In this document: piece after piece, positions 29,837-37,598 of the stretch
Layout of the letters: each line of letters opens with the position of its first letter
Numbering within the stretch: the stretch's first letter is position 1
Assembly (NCBI GenBank): GCA_017936385.1
Contig: JAGBFQ010000019.1
Location: forward strand, 37,970 to 101,969
Direction: 5' to 3'
DNA: 64,000 bases
Origin: Rikenellaceae bacterium
Lineage (GTDB): Bacteria > Bacteroidota > Bacteroidia > Bacteroidales > Rikenellaceae
Program-made: the position numbers and the translations under genes
The notes under the pieces: model-generated
The model's database searches: none
What the model was told of the DNA's origin: nothing
The model's input: the letters and a program-made list of their open reading frames with translations, nothing else

Positions 29837-30408
29837 TATATGATTCCTCCTTCCGTTATAAATTCACAAATTTGTGTTCGCGCCCGATGGATTTGCGTTT
29901 TGACCGTACCGAGCGGGATTTGCAACTCCTCGGCAATCTCCTCATACGACAGCTCTTTGATAAAACGCAACTCGATAAGGCGACTATATTTGGCATCCAT
30001 ACGTTGCAGATACTCCTCGAGTTGCACCTTCTGTTGCGAAGAGATGATGCGCTCCTCGGGCGTAGGCGACGATGTCGCACGGCCGGCCAGCACACTCTCG
30101 TTATCAAACGAGGTGTCATCGCGGCGTTTGCGCACAAAGTCGATAAACGTATTACGCGCAATGGTGACAATCCACTGCCCGAACGAGTACTCCGGATTGA
30201 ACGATTTGAGGTGGATAAACGCCTTGATGAAACTCTCCTGCATCAGGTCGGCAGCATCCTCGGCAGGCAGACCGTAGCGTTTGGTATAGAGCGTGTGGAT
30301 TGACTCACGGTAGCGTCCCACAAGCACTTCAAAGGCAACTCTGTCACCCTGCAATGTCCACTGCACGATTTGTCGGTCGTCGGCGGCTATGTAGCTTTCG
30401 TAATCCAT
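29836..30408 (-). CDS. RNA polymerase sigma-70 family factor, ECF-type
   Basis: The ATG at 30408 is preferred to the GTG one codon earlier. The 190-residue protein has sigma region 2 (about 20-90, with AADLMQESFIKAFIHL and FGQWIVTIARNTFIDFVRKRR) and region 4 (about 130-185, with RLIELRFIKELSYEEIAEEL and LGTVKTQIHRAR). Regions 1 and 3 are absent, as in ECF factors. It directs RNA polymerase to alternative promoters; its targets are unknown. It is sandwiched between a GT2 gene (6-base gap) and rsmG (one-base overlap), and no anti-sigma factor is adjacent. Confidence 0.92.
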   Translation of the reverse strand: MDYESYIAADDRQIVQWTLQGDRVAFEVLVGRYRESIHTLYTKRYGLPAEDAADLMQESFIKAFIHLKSFNPEYSFGQWIVTIARNTFIDFVRKRRDDTSFDNESVLAGRATSSPTPEERIISSQQKVQLEEYLQRMDAKYSRLIELRFIKELSYEEIAEELQIPLGTVKTQIHRARTQICEFITEGGII

Positions 30409-30414
30409 CACATT

Positions 30415-31581
30415 TTATTTCTTGATTTTGGCAGCTCGGGCGGCAAAGAAGTGTACCACGGGCGACAATAGGTCGTAGACAAAGTACCACCCCATCAAGC
30501 CACCCTCGCCCAAGCGTCGGGCTATGCCAAACATAGTTTTCCACACCGCAGCATAACGCAGAACCATCAGCACTGCCACAGCAATTCGCACCTCATCGGG
30601 CAGAACCACCAGCGAAGCGATTGCTGCCACAAAAAACAACAATCGGCTCAACGGCTCACACATCATGTGCCAGAGCGCCGCCGACGGATAAAGTTTGTGC
30701 GTGACGGCCTGTTCTCGCAGAGTACGAAACCACCATATCACCCCACCCCAGCGTTTGCGTCGCACGGTAACACCCGGGCCAAGCACGACACTCGTAGGTC
30801 CCTGAAGCGCAATCTGTTGAACAAACAAATCCTCTTCGCCACGTGCTCCCATATTGAGAAATCCGAAACCCTTATGGGCAAAGTATAGTTCTTTGGTAAA
30901 ACCGTATAGTTGACACGAAGCTCGATAGGTCATCCCCGCAATGGCGCTCGACAATTCGACCGTCGAGTGCATCATCTGCGAGGAGCGAATCAACAGGTCG
31001 CCCAAACCCTTTTGGCGTTCAACACCGCAATAGGCCAACACCACATTTCCACGCACAAAACCCGCGGCAACTCGCGACAGCCACTGTTTGGAGTTAGGCG
31101 GAATCTGCATATCGGTTGTGGTGAGCAGGATATTTTCATAGGCGGCCGCTTTGATACCCACGTTATGTGCAGTTTTAACTGTTATGGGGAAACGCAGCTG
31201 GCGAATTTGCGTACAGGTCATACGGCAGTGCTCCGACGACACACTCGCCGAAAGGTCTTGCAACATCTCGGCAAATTCGGCGTCGTTACCAACGTACACC
31301 ACAACAATCTCGTAACACGCATAATCCTGCGCCAACAACAGTGGCAGGGTATTCTCCAACCAGAGGTAGTCCTCGCCCATGGTAAGGACAATCGACACAG
31401 GCGCCCCCTGGTCGGCTATTGCTTCACGCTGGCTGTTGCGAAATTTGGCAAGGCGGGCAAAACGTCCCAAGTAGTAGTAAAGTTGCACTGCCAACATGGT
31501 CAGCACCACACCCATCAGAGCCAAGCCCCAAGGGCCATAGGCCGCAAGCAGTGTATCGAGCATAAGGTTTATATTGTTCAC
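30415..31581 (-). CDS. Membrane-anchored glycosyltransferase family 2 protein
   Basis: The 388-residue protein has an N-terminal membrane helix (about 15-38), a GT-A domain beginning PVSIVLTMGEDYLWLENTL, and two or three C-terminal helices. The usual DxD region reads TTTDMQIPP, so the first Asp appears replaced while the last is kept; GEEDLFVQ and RRKRWGG follow as in membrane GT2 enzymes. It probably transfers sugars to lipid or glycan acceptors at the inner membrane; donor and acceptor are unknown. It heads the operon GT2-sigma-rsmG, with a -7 box at 31612-31619. Confidence 0.85.
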   Translation of the reverse strand: MNNINLMLDTLLAAYGPWGLALMGVVLTMLAVQLYYYLGRFARLAKFRNSQREAIADQGAPVSIVLTMGEDYLWLENTLPLLLAQDYACYEIVVVYVGNDAEFAEMLQDLSASVSSEHCRMTCTQIRQLRFPITVKTAHNVGIKAAAYENILLTTTDMQIPPNSKQWLSRVAAGFVRGNVVLAYCGVERQKGLGDLLIRSSQMMHSTVELSSAIAGMTYRASCQLYGFTKELYFAHKGFGFLNMGARGEEDLFVQQIALQGPTSVVLGPGVTVRRKRWGGVIWWFRTLREQAVTHKLYPSAALWHMMCEPLSRLLFFVAAIASLVVLPDEVRIAVAVLMVLRYAAVWKTMFGIARRLGEGGLMGWYFVYDLLSPVVHFFAARAAKIKK

Positions 31582-31611
31582 GTCGTCAGAAAATCTCTTG
31601 ATTTAATCCTA

Positions 31612-31619
31612 CAAAAGTA
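31612..31619 (-). promoter_or_regulatory. -7 promoter box for the GT2-sigma-rsmG operon
   Basis: The reverse strand reads TACTTTTG (TAnnTTTG), 30 bases upstream of the ATG at 31581, divergent from the tgt promoter. Confidence 0.6.
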
Positions 31620-31691
31620 CGATTTTTTTCGGAGTTTTAGCCACAGATGCAAATAAACCTGCGAAAAATTGTATAACCAACGAAAAATACA

Positions 31692-31699
31692 TACTTTTG
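31692..31699 (+). promoter_or_regulatory. -7 promoter box that abuts the tgt start
   Basis: TACTTTTG (TAnnTTTG) ends six bases before the tgt ATG at 31706; an ATTG at 31668-31671 sits 20 bases upstream as a weak -33. Transcription would begin at or within a few bases of the ATG, implying a leaderless or near-leaderless mRNA. Confidence 0.55.
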
Positions 31700-31705
31700 C
31701 ATGTT

Positions 31706-32836
31706 ATGAGATTCACATTGGAACATACCGCCACCGACTGCAAGGCAAGAGCCGGCAGAATCACCACCGACCACGGCGAGATTCTGACCCCCATATTCAT
31801 GCCCGTCGGTACGGCTGCAACCGTCAAAGGAATATTTCACCGCGACCTGACCGGCGAGGCAGGCGCACAAATCATACTCGGAAACACCTACCACCTCTAC
31901 CTGCGCCCCGGGATGGACATCATGGAGCGTGCGGGAGGTATCCACGGTTTCTCGTCGTGGCAGGGCCCTGTGCTGACCGATAGCGGAGGTTTTCAGGTGT
32001 TCTCGCTGGCCGACTGCCGCAAAATTACCGAGGAGGGTGTCACCTTCCGCTCACATATCGACGGCTCGAAACATCTGTTCACACCCGAAAAGGTGATGGA
32101 CATCGAACGCACCATCGGAGCCGACATCATGATGGCTTTCGACGAGTGCCCGCCCGGAACAGCCGAGCGCAGCTACGCTGCAAAATCGCTGGCACTGACC
32201 AACCGCTGGCTGGAGAGGTGTTTCAATCGTTATCACCAGACCCAACCAAAGTATGGTCACTATCAATCGTTGTTCCCCATTGTACAGGGCTGCACCTACG
32301 CCGACCTACGCGAAGAGTCGGCACGTTTCGTTCAGCAGTTCGACGCCGACGGTTATGCCATCGGCGGTTTGGCTGTGGGCGAGCCAGCCGAGGTTATGTA
32401 CTCGATGATTGAGGTGGTAAATGCCGTGCTGCCCACCGACCGTCCGCGCTACCTGATGGGTGTGGGTACTCCCATCAACATCTTGGAGGCCATCGAGCGC
32501 GGAGTTGATATGTTCGACTGTGTGATGCCCACGCGCAACGGACGCAACGGAATGTTGTTCACCACCGAAGGTATCATCAACATCCGCAACAAGAAGTGGG
32601 AGGACGACTTTTCGCCCATCGACCCCGCGGGTCTGTGTTTTGTGGACACCACCTACACCAAAGCCTACCTGCGCCACTTGGCAACCTCGGGCGAGATGAT
32701 GGCCGCACAGATTGCATCACTGCACAACATCGCATTCTACCTATGGCTGGTTGGCCAGGCTCGCAAGCACATCTTGGCGGGCGACTACACCAAGTGGAAA
32801 GCGGACATCATCCCCGTCATCGGCCGCCGACTGTAA
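31706..32836 (+). CDS. tgt: Queuine tRNA-ribosyltransferase
   Basis: The ATG at 31706 (MRFTLEHTATDCKARAG) matches the conserved Tgt N-terminus; a TTG further upstream lies in the promoter. The 376-residue enzyme swaps guanine 34 for preQ1 in tRNAs for Asp, Asn, His and Tyr. It keeps DSGGFQVFSL with the catalytic Asp, FDCVMPTRNGRNG with the second catalytic Asp, and the zinc ligands near the C-terminus (CFVDTTYTKAYLRHL and a later His). Length is typical. An LptF/G gene follows 37 bases downstream on the same strand. Confidence 0.97.
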   Translation: MRFTLEHTATDCKARAGRITTDHGEILTPIFMPVGTAATVKGIFHRDLTGEAGAQIILGNTYHLYLRPGMDIMERAGGIHGFSSWQGPVLTDSGGFQVFSLADCRKITEEGVTFRSHIDGSKHLFTPEKVMDIERTIGADIMMAFDECPPGTAERSYAAKSLALTNRWLERCFNRYHQTQPKYGHYQSLFPIVQGCTYADLREESARFVQQFDADGYAIGGLAVGEPAEVMYSMIEVVNAVLPTDRPRYLMGVGTPINILEAIERGVDMFDCVMPTRNGRNGMLFTTEGIINIRNKKWEDDFSPIDPAGLCFVDTTYTKAYLRHLATSGEMMAAQIASLHNIAFYLWLVGQARKHILAGDYTKWKADIIPVIGRRL

Positions 32837-32873
32837 CAGACAAGAATAATTGTGAATTTTTGAATTCTGAATT

Positions 32874-33968
32874 GTGAATTACTTAAAGATACTCGACCGC
32901 TACATTATGCGGAAGTTCCTCGGAACCTTCGTATTCATCATCGCGCTGTTTGTAGTGATTATCGTCATTTTTGACTACGCCGAAAATGTCGATGACTTTA
33001 TCACCAACAAAGCACCGTTCCGAGACATCATGCTCGACTACTACGCCAACTTCGCACCGTCGATGATTAACATGTTCTGCGGTCTGTTTACGTTTGTGAC
33101 AGTAATTTGGTTCACCTCGAAGCTGGCCTCACAGACCGAGATTGTAGCCATTCTTTCGAGCGGCGTGAGCTTCCGTCGCCTAATGCGTCCCTATCTGCTG
33201 TCGGCACTGATTATCACGGGCGCAAGTCTGTCGCTCAGTCTGTGGGTGATTCCCAACTCGTCAAGCAAAGTGGTGGAGTTCCAAAGCAAGTACATTCAGC
33301 GCAAGAAACGCGAAGCCCAAAAGTACGACCCCAACATCTATCGTCAAATCGACCAAAACATCTTTGTCTACATTCGCAACTTCTCGGGCGAGAGCAACCG
33401 TGCAAAGTTCCTTGCCATAGAACGCTACGACGGCACGGCTTTGGTCGAGGTACTGGACGCCTCGGACGTGCGTTTCATACCCGAAACCAAACGTTGGAGC
33501 GCACCCAAATACACCATCCGACAATACGGCCCCGAGGGCGAGCAATATAAACTATGCCAAAAACTCGACACACTCATCAATCTCGATGCGTTGGAACTTG
33601 GCAAGGTCGAGGAGTTGATTAAAACCATGCCCATCGAGGAGTTGAACGACTTTATCGCCGCCCAGAAGGCCAAAGGCTCGGACCAAATCACCCTCTTTGA
33701 GGTGGAACGCCAACAGAGATACTCCTACCCGTTCTCGATTCTGATTCTGACACTTATGGGTGTTTCGCTGTCGAGTCAAAAGAAACGCGGCGGTACGGGT
33801 GTAAACCTCGGTGTGGGTATTGTCCTGTGCTTTACGTACATCATGGTGGCAAAATTTGCCGAGGAGTTTGCCAAAGGCGGTGTGCTTCCGGCACAGATTT
33901 CGGTGTGGCTGCCAAACCTGTTGTTTGCAGTCATTGCTGTGTATCTTTATAAAAAGGCACCCAAATAG
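32874..33968 (+). CDS. LptF/LptG family permease (YjgP/YjgQ)
   Basis: Starts at a GTG; the N-terminus NYLKILDRYIMRKFLGTF is the conserved form seen in Bacteroidetes LptF/G, which supports this start over the Met at residue 12. The 364-residue inner-membrane protein has three helices near each end and a periplasmic domain (about 130-270). With LptB and its partner it powers transfer of LPS to the Lpt bridge. Whether it is LptF or LptG cannot be decided here. It follows tgt, and two AATTGTGAATT repeats lie at its start. Confidence 0.88.
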   Translation: MNYLKILDRYIMRKFLGTFVFIIALFVVIIVIFDYAENVDDFITNKAPFRDIMLDYYANFAPSMINMFCGLFTFVTVIWFTSKLASQTEIVAILSSGVSFRRLMRPYLLSALIITGASLSLSLWVIPNSSSKVVEFQSKYIQRKKREAQKYDPNIYRQIDQNIFVYIRNFSGESNRAKFLAIERYDGTALVEVLDASDVRFIPETKRWSAPKYTIRQYGPEGEQYKLCQKLDTLINLDALELGKVEELIKTMPIEELNDFIAAQKAKGSDQITLFEVERQQRYSYPFSILILTLMGVSLSSQKKRGGTGVNLGVGIVLCFTYIMVAKFAEEFAKGGVLPAQISVWLPNLLFAVIAVYLYKKAPK

Positions 33969-33992
33969 AGTCGCAATTCAAGGGAAACTTTG

Positions 33993-34000
33993 TATATTTG
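33993..34000 (+). promoter_or_regulatory. -7 promoter box for lysS
   Basis: TATATTTG (TAnnTTTG) lies 37 bases upstream of the lysS ATG, just after the LptF/G stop. Confidence 0.6.
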
Positions 34001-34037
34001 CGGTCTGATTCGAATATATATAAATATATAATATAGT

Positions 34038-35768
34038 ATGAGCATTATTGAACTTAGCGAACAGGAACAGTTGCGACGCGGCTCGCTGGCACAACTCCGC
34101 GAACTCGGAATCAACCCCTATCCTGCCGAGAAATATGACGTCACAGCTTCGGCCGCCGAAATTGCTGCCGAATTCGACGCCAATCCCGAAAAATTTGCTT
34201 CGGTGAGCATCGCCGGACGTATCATGAGCCGACGCATCATGGGTAGCGCCTCGTTCTTCGAGCTGCAAGACCACAGCGGACGTATCCAAGTCTACATCAA
34301 ACGCGACGACGTATGCCCCGAAGGTGACCCGACACTCTACAACACGGTATTCAAAAAATTGTTGGACATCGGTGACTTTGTAGGTGTTGAGGGCTTTGCA
34401 TTCCGCACCCAAACCGGCGAGTTGAGCGTACACTGCAAGAAGTTTACCGTGTTGAGCAAGTCGATTCGCCCGCTGCCCATCGTTAAGGAGAAAGACGGCA
34501 AGATGTTTGACGCACTGACCGACCCCGAAGTGCGCTATCGCCAACGCTACGTCGACTTGGTGGTTAACCCTCAAGTGCGCGACGTGTTCGTGAAACGCGC
34601 CAAGATTATCGCCACCATGCGCGAATACTTCAACTCGAAGGGCTGCCTGGAGGTTGAAACCCCCATTCTGCAACCCATCCCCGGAGGTGCTTCGGCTCGT
34701 CCGTTCATCACCCACCACAATGCACTGGATATCGACTTCTATATGCGAATCGCAACGGAGTTGTATCTCAAACGCCTTATCGTGGGCGGTTTCAACGGTG
34801 TGTATGAGTTCGGCAAGAACTTCCGCAACGAGGGTATGGACCGCACTCACAACCCCGAGTTCACTTGCATGGAGATTTACATCGCCTACAAGGACTACAA
34901 GTGGATGATGGAGTTCACCGAGCAGATGTTGGAGAAAATCGCATTGGAGGTTAATGGAACCACCGACGTTGAGATTGACGGCAAGATGGTCTCGTTCAAG
35001 GCTCCTTTCCGCCGCTTGACCATGACCGACGCCATTCTCGAAAAGACCGGATACGACATCACCGGTAAAAGCGAGGAGCAACTGCGCGAGGCTTGCGCCC
35101 GTCTGAATGTCGAAATCGACGACACGATGGGTAAAGGTAAACTGATTGACGCCATCTTCGGAACCTACTGCGAGGCCGACCTGATTCAACCCACTTTCAT
35201 CTGTGACTACCCCATCGAGATGTCACCCTTGTGCAAACGCCACCGCGATAACGAGGAGTTGACCGAGCGTTTCGAGTTGTTCGTGGCGGGCAAGGAGCTC
35301 TGCAACGCCTACTCGGAGTTGAACGACCCTATCGACCAGCTGGAGCGTTTCCAAGAGCAAATGCGCCTTTCGGAGCGCTGCGACGACGAGGCAATGTTCA
35401 TCGACATGGACTTTGTACGCGCACTCGAATACGGCATGCCCAACTGCTCGGGTATGGGTATGGGTATCGACCGTCTGACAATGTTCATGACCGGCCAAAC
35501 TTCGATTCAGGACGTGCTGTTCTTCCCCACAATGCGCCCCGAGAAGAAACCTACGGTGGATGCGCCCGAGAAGTACATCGAAATCGGCGTTCCCGAGGAG
35601 TGGGTCGAGGTGATTCAAAAGATGGGTTACATCACCGTTGAGTCACTCAAGAAGTTAGCACCCGGCAAGTTCTTCAACGACTTGTGCGGTTTCAACAAGA
35701 AGAACAAATTGGGTCTGAAAGCCCCCTCGATTGACGAGGTCAAAAAATGGTGCGAGCCGAACGAATAA
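34038..35768 (+). CDS. lysS: Lysyl-tRNA synthetase, class II
   Basis: The 576-residue enzyme has an N-terminal OB-fold anticodon-binding domain (about residues 55-150) and the class II catalytic core: motif 1 region [23 protein letters not shown], motif 2 [20 protein letters not shown] and motif 3 [11 protein letters not shown]. It charges tRNA-Lys in the cytosol. A C-terminal extension of about 70 residues after motif 3 is the form usual in Bacteroidetes. It has its own -7 box and is followed by tpiA after 59 bases. Confidence 0.97.
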   Translation: MSIIELSEQEQLRRGSLAQLRELGINPYPAEKYDVTASAAEIAAEFDANPEKFASVSIAGRIMSRRIMGSASFFELQDHSGRIQVYIKRDDVCPEGDPTLYNTVFKKLLDIGDFVGVEGFAFRTQTGELSVHCKKFTVLSKSIRPLPIVKEKDGKMFDALTDPEVRYRQRYVDLVVNPQVRDVFVKRAKIIATMREYFNSKGCLEVETPILQPIPGGASARPFITHHNALDIDFYMRIATELYLKRLIVGGFNGVYEFGKNFRNEGMDRTHNPEFTCMEIYIAYKDYKWMMEFTEQMLEKIALEVNGTTDVEIDGKMVSFKAPFRRLTMTDAILEKTGYDITGKSEEQLREACARLNVEIDDTMGKGKLIDAIFGTYCEADLIQPTFICDYPIEMSPLCKRHRDNEELTERFELFVAGKELCNAYSELNDPIDQLERFQEQMRLSERCDDEAMFIDMDFVRALEYGMPNCSGMGMGIDRLTMFMTGQTSIQDVLFFPTMRPEKKPTVDAPEKYIEIGVPEEWVEVIQKMGYITVESLKKLAPGKFFNDLCGFNKKNKLGLKAPSIDEVKKWCEPNE

Positions 35769-35827
35769 TCTCGCTGCCGAAAAACCGATAATTCAAATTT
35801 TAACTCAAATAAAAAACTGACAAGAAA

Positions 35828-36580
35828 ATGAGAAAGAAAATTGTTGCAGGTAACTGGAAAATGAACACCCTGCCCGCCGAGGGCGTTGAATTGGCCAAAA
35901 GCGTAGTAGCCGGTCGTGGCGAGGTTTGCTCGTGCGTAAACTTCATCGTATGCCCTCCCTTCACCCACATTTCGGAGGTTGTTAAAGCTCTGGAAGGCAG
36001 CGATATCGCCGTAGGTGCTCAAGATTGCGCTACCGAGGCTAAAGGTGCTTACACAGGTGAGGTTGCAGCACAGATGATTGCAGCTTTGGGTTGCAAATAC
36101 GTTATTCTGGGCCACTCGGAGCGTCGTCAATACTACGGCGAGACTTCGGAGACCCTCAACAAAAAGATGGCTCAAGCTTATGCCAACGGCCTGACCCCCA
36201 TCTACTGTGTAGGTGAGAATCTGGACGAGCGTGAGGCTGGCGAGCACTTCAACGTTGTTAAGGCTCAAATCGAGGAGGTTGTTTACAACCTGACCGAGGA
36301 GCAATTCGCCAACCTTGTAATCGCTTACGAGCCCGTATGGGCTATCGGTACCGGCAAAACCGCTACCGCAGAGCAAGCACAAGAGATTCACGCCTACATC
36401 CGTAAAGTGTTGGCCGACAAGTTCGGTGCTGCAGCCGAGGAGTGCGCAATCCTGTACGGTGGTTCGTGCAAACCTTCGAACGCTGCCGAAATCTTCGCCA
36501 AAGAGGATGTTGACGGTGGTCTGATTGGTGGTGCTGCTCTGAAAGCCGAGGACTTCCTTGCCATCGGCAAAGGTTTTTAA
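35828..36580 (+). CDS. tpiA: Triosephosphate isomerase
   Basis: The 250-residue TIM barrel interconverts dihydroxyacetone phosphate and glyceraldehyde-3-phosphate. NWKMN carries the catalytic Lys (residue 12), LGHSERR the catalytic His, and AYEPVWAIGTGKTAT the catalytic Glu and flexible loop; YGGSCKPSNA closes the phosphate site. Length and motifs are standard. It lies 59 bases after lysS and is followed by three TTTGATAC repeats and then a strong terminator at 36667-36700. Confidence 0.97.
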   Translation: MRKKIVAGNWKMNTLPAEGVELAKSVVAGRGEVCSCVNFIVCPPFTHISEVVKALEGSDIAVGAQDCATEAKGAYTGEVAAQMIAALGCKYVILGHSERRQYYGETSETLNKKMAQAYANGLTPIYCVGENLDEREAGEHFNVVKAQIEEVVYNLTEEQFANLVIAYEPVWAIGTGKTATAEQAQEIHAYIRKVLADKFGAAAEECAILYGGSCKPSNAAEIFAKEDVDGGLIGGAALKAEDFLAIGKGF

Positions 36581-36588
36581 ATAGTTCC

Positions 36589-36627
36589 TTTGATACGACA
36601 ACTACTTTGATACAAAATCTTTGATAC
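36589..36627 (+). repeat. Three TTTGATAC direct repeats downstream of tpiA
   Basis: TTTGATAC occurs at 36589, 36606 and 36620 (spacings 17 and 14 bases), immediately after the tpiA stop and before its terminator. Function unknown; could be a remnant of local slippage. Confidence 0.5.
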
Positions 36628-36666
36628 AACAACATCATTGATTCTATATCATAAAAAAGTGAAAGA

Positions 36667-36700
36667 CAAAGGGCTGTTCTGCGGAACAGCCCTTTGTTTA
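36667..36700 (+). terminator. Terminator of lysS-tpiA
   Basis: CAAAGGGCTGTTC pairs perfectly with GAACAGCCCTTTG, a 13-base stem with a four-base loop, followed by TTTATT. Confidence 0.88.
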
Positions 36701-36755
36701 TTCTCCTATTTTTTCATACCTTTACGGTTAAAATAACCAAAAACCATTTACACCT

Positions 36756-37586
36756 ATGAAAAAACTATTCGCACTACTATTCACCTTCGTTCTTGTCAGC
36801 AGTTCCGCGTGGGCTTTCAAACGCGAAATCGTTACCATCCACAGCGACGCCATGAACAAAGACATCAATGCAACCGTAATACTCCCCGACGGCTATCGCA
36901 AAGCCAAGAACCTGCCCACCGTATACCTTCTTCACGGTTTCAGCGACAACTACAAGGAGTGGGATGAGTTGGGTAAGGCTGCAACGCTGGCCGACACCCA
37001 CAACCTTATCATCGTTATGACCGACGGCGGCTACGACAGCTGGTATTGGGACAGCCCCGTGAATCCGCAAAACAAATACGAAACCTTCATCGCCAAAGAG
37101 GTGGTGGCCTACATCGACTCGCACTACAAAACGCTGGCCGACCGTACGGGACGCGCCATCGCTGGTCTTTCGATGGGTGGCCACGGTGCATTGTATCTTG
37201 CAATCCGTCACCAAGACACCTATGGCGCAGCTGGCAGCATGTCGGGCGGTGTCGACATCCGTCCCTTCCCCAAGAATTGGGGCATGTCAAAGTGGATTGG
37301 TACAATCGACGAGAATCCTCAACATTGGGAAAACTACACCGTAACCAATATGATTGACCTCCTCAAGCCAGGCCATACCCAACTGATTATCGACTGCGGT
37401 ACGGACGACTTCTTCTTCAAGGTCAACTGCCAACTGCACGAAAAACTGCTGAAGGCCGGAATTCCGCATGACTTTTACGTTCGTCCCGGAGCGCACAATT
37501 GGAACTATTGGCGCAACTCTGTGAAGTTCCAAATATTGTTCTTCAGCAACTACTTCGAGTCACAAAAAACGCAAAACAACAAATAG
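36756..37586 (+). CDS. Secreted alpha/beta-hydrolase, esterase D / feruloyl-esterase-like
   Basis: A Sec signal peptide (about residues 1-20, ending SSSAWA) precedes a 255-residue alpha/beta-hydrolase. The nucleophile elbow is GLSMGGHGA (Ser139); the acid is probably Asp in DCGTDDFFF, and the base His in RPGAHNWNYW. The family includes S-formylglutathione hydrolases, mycolyl- and acetyl-xylan/feruloyl esterases. Export suggests a role on acylated glycans or esters in the periplasm; the substrate is unknown. A weak -7 box (TACCTTTA) is at 36717-36724. The S9 peptidase gene starts 12 bases downstream, so these two secreted hydrolases are probably one operon. Confidence 0.85.
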   Translation: MKKLFALLFTFVLVSSSAWAFKREIVTIHSDAMNKDINATVILPDGYRKAKNLPTVYLLHGFSDNYKEWDELGKAATLADTHNLIIVMTDGGYDSWYWDSPVNPQNKYETFIAKEVVAYIDSHYKTLADRTGRAIAGLSMGGHGALYLAIRHQDTYGAAGSMSGGVDIRPFPKNWGMSKWIGTIDENPQHWENYTVTNMIDLLKPGHTQLIIDCGTDDFFFKVNCQLHEKLLKAGIPHDFYVRPGAHNWNYWRNSVKFQILFFSNYFESQKTQNNK

Positions 37587-37598
37587 TTTTCACAAAAC

